NCBI GenBank assembly: GCA_002440825.1
Contig: DJVH01000079.1
Coordinates: 1-32,037 of the forward strand
DNA: 32,037 nucleotides
Reading direction: 5' to 3'
Source of the DNA: Bacteriovoracaceae bacterium UBA6261
GTDB lineage: Bacteria; Bdellovibrionota; Bacteriovoracia; Bacteriovoracales; Bacteriovoracaceae
Made by a program: the position numbers and the translations under genes
In this document: piece by piece, positions 30,312-32,037 of the stretch
Layout of the letters: each line of letters begins with the position of its first letter
Position numbering within the stretch: the stretch's first letter is position 1
The notes under the pieces: generated by a model
Told to the model about the DNA's origin: nothing
Database searches by the model: none
The model's input: only the letters and a program-made list of their open reading frames with translations

Positions 30312-32037
30312 ATGAAAGCATTAATTCTCTTTAGTGTTTTACAAATTCTTTCTACGGCTCAAGCTCAAACATCTCCCGACGAAAGAATTTGTTACAGTTT
30401 TGGGAGCCCTCTACAGATTTATCCCAATCTTGCTATGGCTAAAGAAGGAACCAAAACTTTTTGTGATTTATTAATGCCGAAACAATATAACTGTGATCCC
30501 GGCCATTCCACTTGTGTAATAGATAGTGAAACTTGGGATGAAGTGTATCCCGGCAAGTTTACATGGATTAAGTACTATACAAATTATAGAGTTGTTGATT
30601 TAGCTGGAGATATCGTTGCTGGAGCGAATGCTTACTGTGGATTGTATGTAGAAAAAAAAACCGGAGATGAATGTAATCCTCCGCCGGAGCTAGTTAATGG
30701 TTATAATTTATTATTTCAGCCAGAGGCTTTAGTCGGAACTGTCATAGGGCCTCAAGTTATTGGTAGCTATGAGAAACAAAAATCATGTCCTGAAATTTTG
30801 GGGCCTGACGGAAATTTCATTTATAACAACTTCACAACAATCGCGCCAATTGGTTATTCATCGGCGGATTTTTCAATCACATCCGAGCTTTGCACTGAAA
30901 AGTATGACAGCAACACTCGTTGTAATTCTACTTCATGCAACATAGTAGGAACATTTCATCCCAGTGAAACAAATGTTGAGCCAGGAATTACTGCAGTTTA
31001 TTCTGAGTTTTTATTTTTCCTCAACAATTGGGACTCTTTTTTTGGTTCATTCTCTAGTATGACGAAATTCCAACTTGAGGGATTTATAAAAAATAATATA
31101 GCTTCTCCACCTCCCCCTGCGCCAGCATTTAAGAAGAAAGACTTATCCCAAGCACCGATTCGTTGTCCAATACATAAACCAGGTTCAATCATTGATGTTG
31201 ATAATCAAATCTTGGGAGAAAATATACCGTTGTTTGGAACGCCTTATTCAATCTATTATTACAGCGACAGAGTTTTAGGCAGACAGGATAAATATAAATT
31301 AAGGATTCCGTTAGTAAGAGGTAAAGTTCCCAATACTCTAAGCTCAATTGAATTAACCATTCTTTTTGCAGGAAGAGATTTCACGAAAAAATTTGTACCT
31401 AATGATGATCTTTACTATGACTTCTTTTGGGATGGACTGGATGCTAGTGGAAATGCAATGCCAGCCTCTACGGAAGTAGTCATTGTTATCACCAGTAAAG
31501 GACCAGGAGGGACTGTTACATCACATAACATTCAACGTCTTGGTGGTTTGAACATTCGTCTCCTCGGTTTAAATGGTTGGGGAATTGATATTGTTCATTT
31601 TTATGACAAAGGATCTAAAATACTTTACTTAGGGCAAGGTGGTGAAATTTCAAATACCGGAGTTCCGTATGAAGGGGGTTTTGCGGCGCCAAGTATAGAT
31701 GGAAGTGAATTATATATTTTTAATTCTTTCGGAAAACACATTAAAACAATCAATGCAATCACTGGCGATCTAAAATTTGCATTCAGCTATGGAAATGGCG
31801 GTGGAATTGTATCAATCGTCGATCGATATGGTAACAAAACACTTGTACAGCATTTAAATTCATCTGCAACAAAAATAATTGCGCCGAATGGCCAGGAAAC
31901 CAATCTAGAAGTTGATTCAAATGGATGGATGTCTAAAGTTCATAATCCAAACAATGAAGTTTATACTATGACTTATCGTTCGAAGGGGCTTTTATCATCA
32001 TTTCAAAAGCCTGAAGGGCAAAAATCATTTTTTAATT
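30312..32037 (+). CDS. RHS/YD-repeat protein, N-terminal part, cut by window edge
   Basis: An open frame of 575 codons starts at ATG 30312 (GGAG 4 nt upstream) and runs off the right edge without a stop. A signal peptide (MKALILFSVLQILSTAQAQ) is followed by a Cys-rich domain to about residue 260, a short Pro run (SPPPPAPA, about 265), then a region typical of RHS proteins: FGTPYSIYYYSDRVLG near 305 and FFWDGLDASGNAMPASTEV near 375. From about 480 the pattern SYGNGGGIVSIVDRYGNKT, then IIAPNGQETNLEVDSNGWM and VHNPNNEVYTMTYRSKGLLS, matches the start of RHS/YD repeats. Such proteins form a large shell, often enclosing a C-terminal toxin; that end is outside the window. AT-rich codon use suggests a different history from its neighbours. 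Confidence 0.88.
   Translation, partial: MKALILFSVLQILSTAQAQTSPDERICYSFGSPLQIYPNLAMAKEGTKTFCDLLMPKQYNCDPGHSTCVIDSETWDEVYPGKFTWIKYYTNYRVVDLAGDIVAGANAYCGLYVEKKTGDECNPPPELVNGYNLLFQPEALVGTVIGPQVIGSYEKQKSCPEILGPDGNFIYNNFTTIAPIGYSSADFSITSELCTEKYDSNTRCNSTSCNIVGTFHPSETNVEPGITAVYSEFLFFLNNWDSFFGSFSSMTKFQLEGFIKNNIASPPPPAPAFKKKDLSQAPIRCPIHKPGSIIDVDNQILGENIPLFGTPYSIYYYSDRVLGRQDKYKLRIPLVRGKVPNTLSSIELTILFAGRDFTKKFVPNDDLYYDFFWDGLDASGNAMPASTEVVIVITSKGPGGTVTSHNIQRLGGLNIRLLGLNGWGIDIVHFYDKGSKILYLGQGGEISNTGVPYEGGFAAPSIDGSELYIFNSFGKHIKTINAITGDLKFAFSYGNGGGIVSIVDRYGNKTLVQHLNSSATKIIAPNGQETNLEVDSNGWMSKVHNPNNEVYTMTYRSKGLLSSFQKPEGQKSFFN

Noticed and set aside
30760..30945. 61-aa open frame on the plus strand
   Set aside because: Lies inside the RHS gene in another frame, without ribosome site or composition support.
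1..32037. CRISPR arrays, insertion sequences, prophage genes, rRNA
   Set aside because: No regularly spaced repeats, transposase, integrase or phage structural motifs and no rRNA sequence were seen.

Overview
The window looks like chromosome of a free-living Gram-negative bacterium, most likely a Bdellovibrio-and-like organism (class Bacteriovoracia). This is inferred from moderate to low GC, an unusually high share of small exported proteins of unknown family (about 14 of 36 genes carry a signal peptide or lipobox), and the mix of gene families. No phage, transposon, integrase or CRISPR array is visible.

Layout. 1-4300: end of an exported protein gene, a small lipoprotein, rlmN (23S rRNA methyltransferase), a ClC chloride channel/antiporter and an AEC-type permease. 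4350-5560: an OmpR-type response regulator with no kinase beside it, converging on a small exported protein. 5577-10813 (minus strand): a compact operon mmsA-urc1-urc4-upp-udk. urc1 (GTP cyclohydrolase II-like) and urc4 (DUF1688) are the hallmark genes of the URC uracil catabolism route first defined in yeast. upp and udk feed uracil and uridine into UMP, and mmsA could carry off a malonate-semialdehyde product. 10970-12174: two small exported proteins and a GNAT-like protein. 12252-16214: two TerC paralogues bracket a baeRF-family protein and an NhaR-like LysR regulator. 16288-18384: a 2OG-Fe(II) oxygenase, a DUF374 acyltransferase and an exported M48-type protease. 18569-21306: an exported protein with an internal duplication, and a large exported coiled-coil protein. 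21460-24262: cytochrome c plus gamma-carbonic anhydrase, then an exported protein-tlyA-LOG operon. 24367-24443: a tRNA with a CAT anticodon, with a clear promoter and terminator. 24520-29953: a DUF3494 (ice-binding-like) lipoprotein, a Cys-repeat exported protein, a lytic transglycosylase, dapF, an arylsulfotransferase-like protein and a three-domain exported protein. 30312 to the edge: the start of an AT-rich RHS/YD-repeat protein.

The most notable observations are: (1) the bacterial URC operon; (2) three sigma-54 (-24/-12) promoter sites, each directly upstream of an exported-protein gene (652-aa coiled-coil protein, lytic transglycosylase, three-domain protein), which suggests a small RpoN regulon for secretion or cell-envelope work; (3) a perfect 13-bp inverted repeat in the leader of the DUF3494 gene that would bury its Shine-Dalgarno sequence, a candidate RNA thermosensor or other riboregulator; (4) promoters whose spacing predicts leaderless mRNAs; and (5) convergent gene pairs whose stop codons sit inside perfect hairpins. 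All calls come from reading the sequence; no database search was run.
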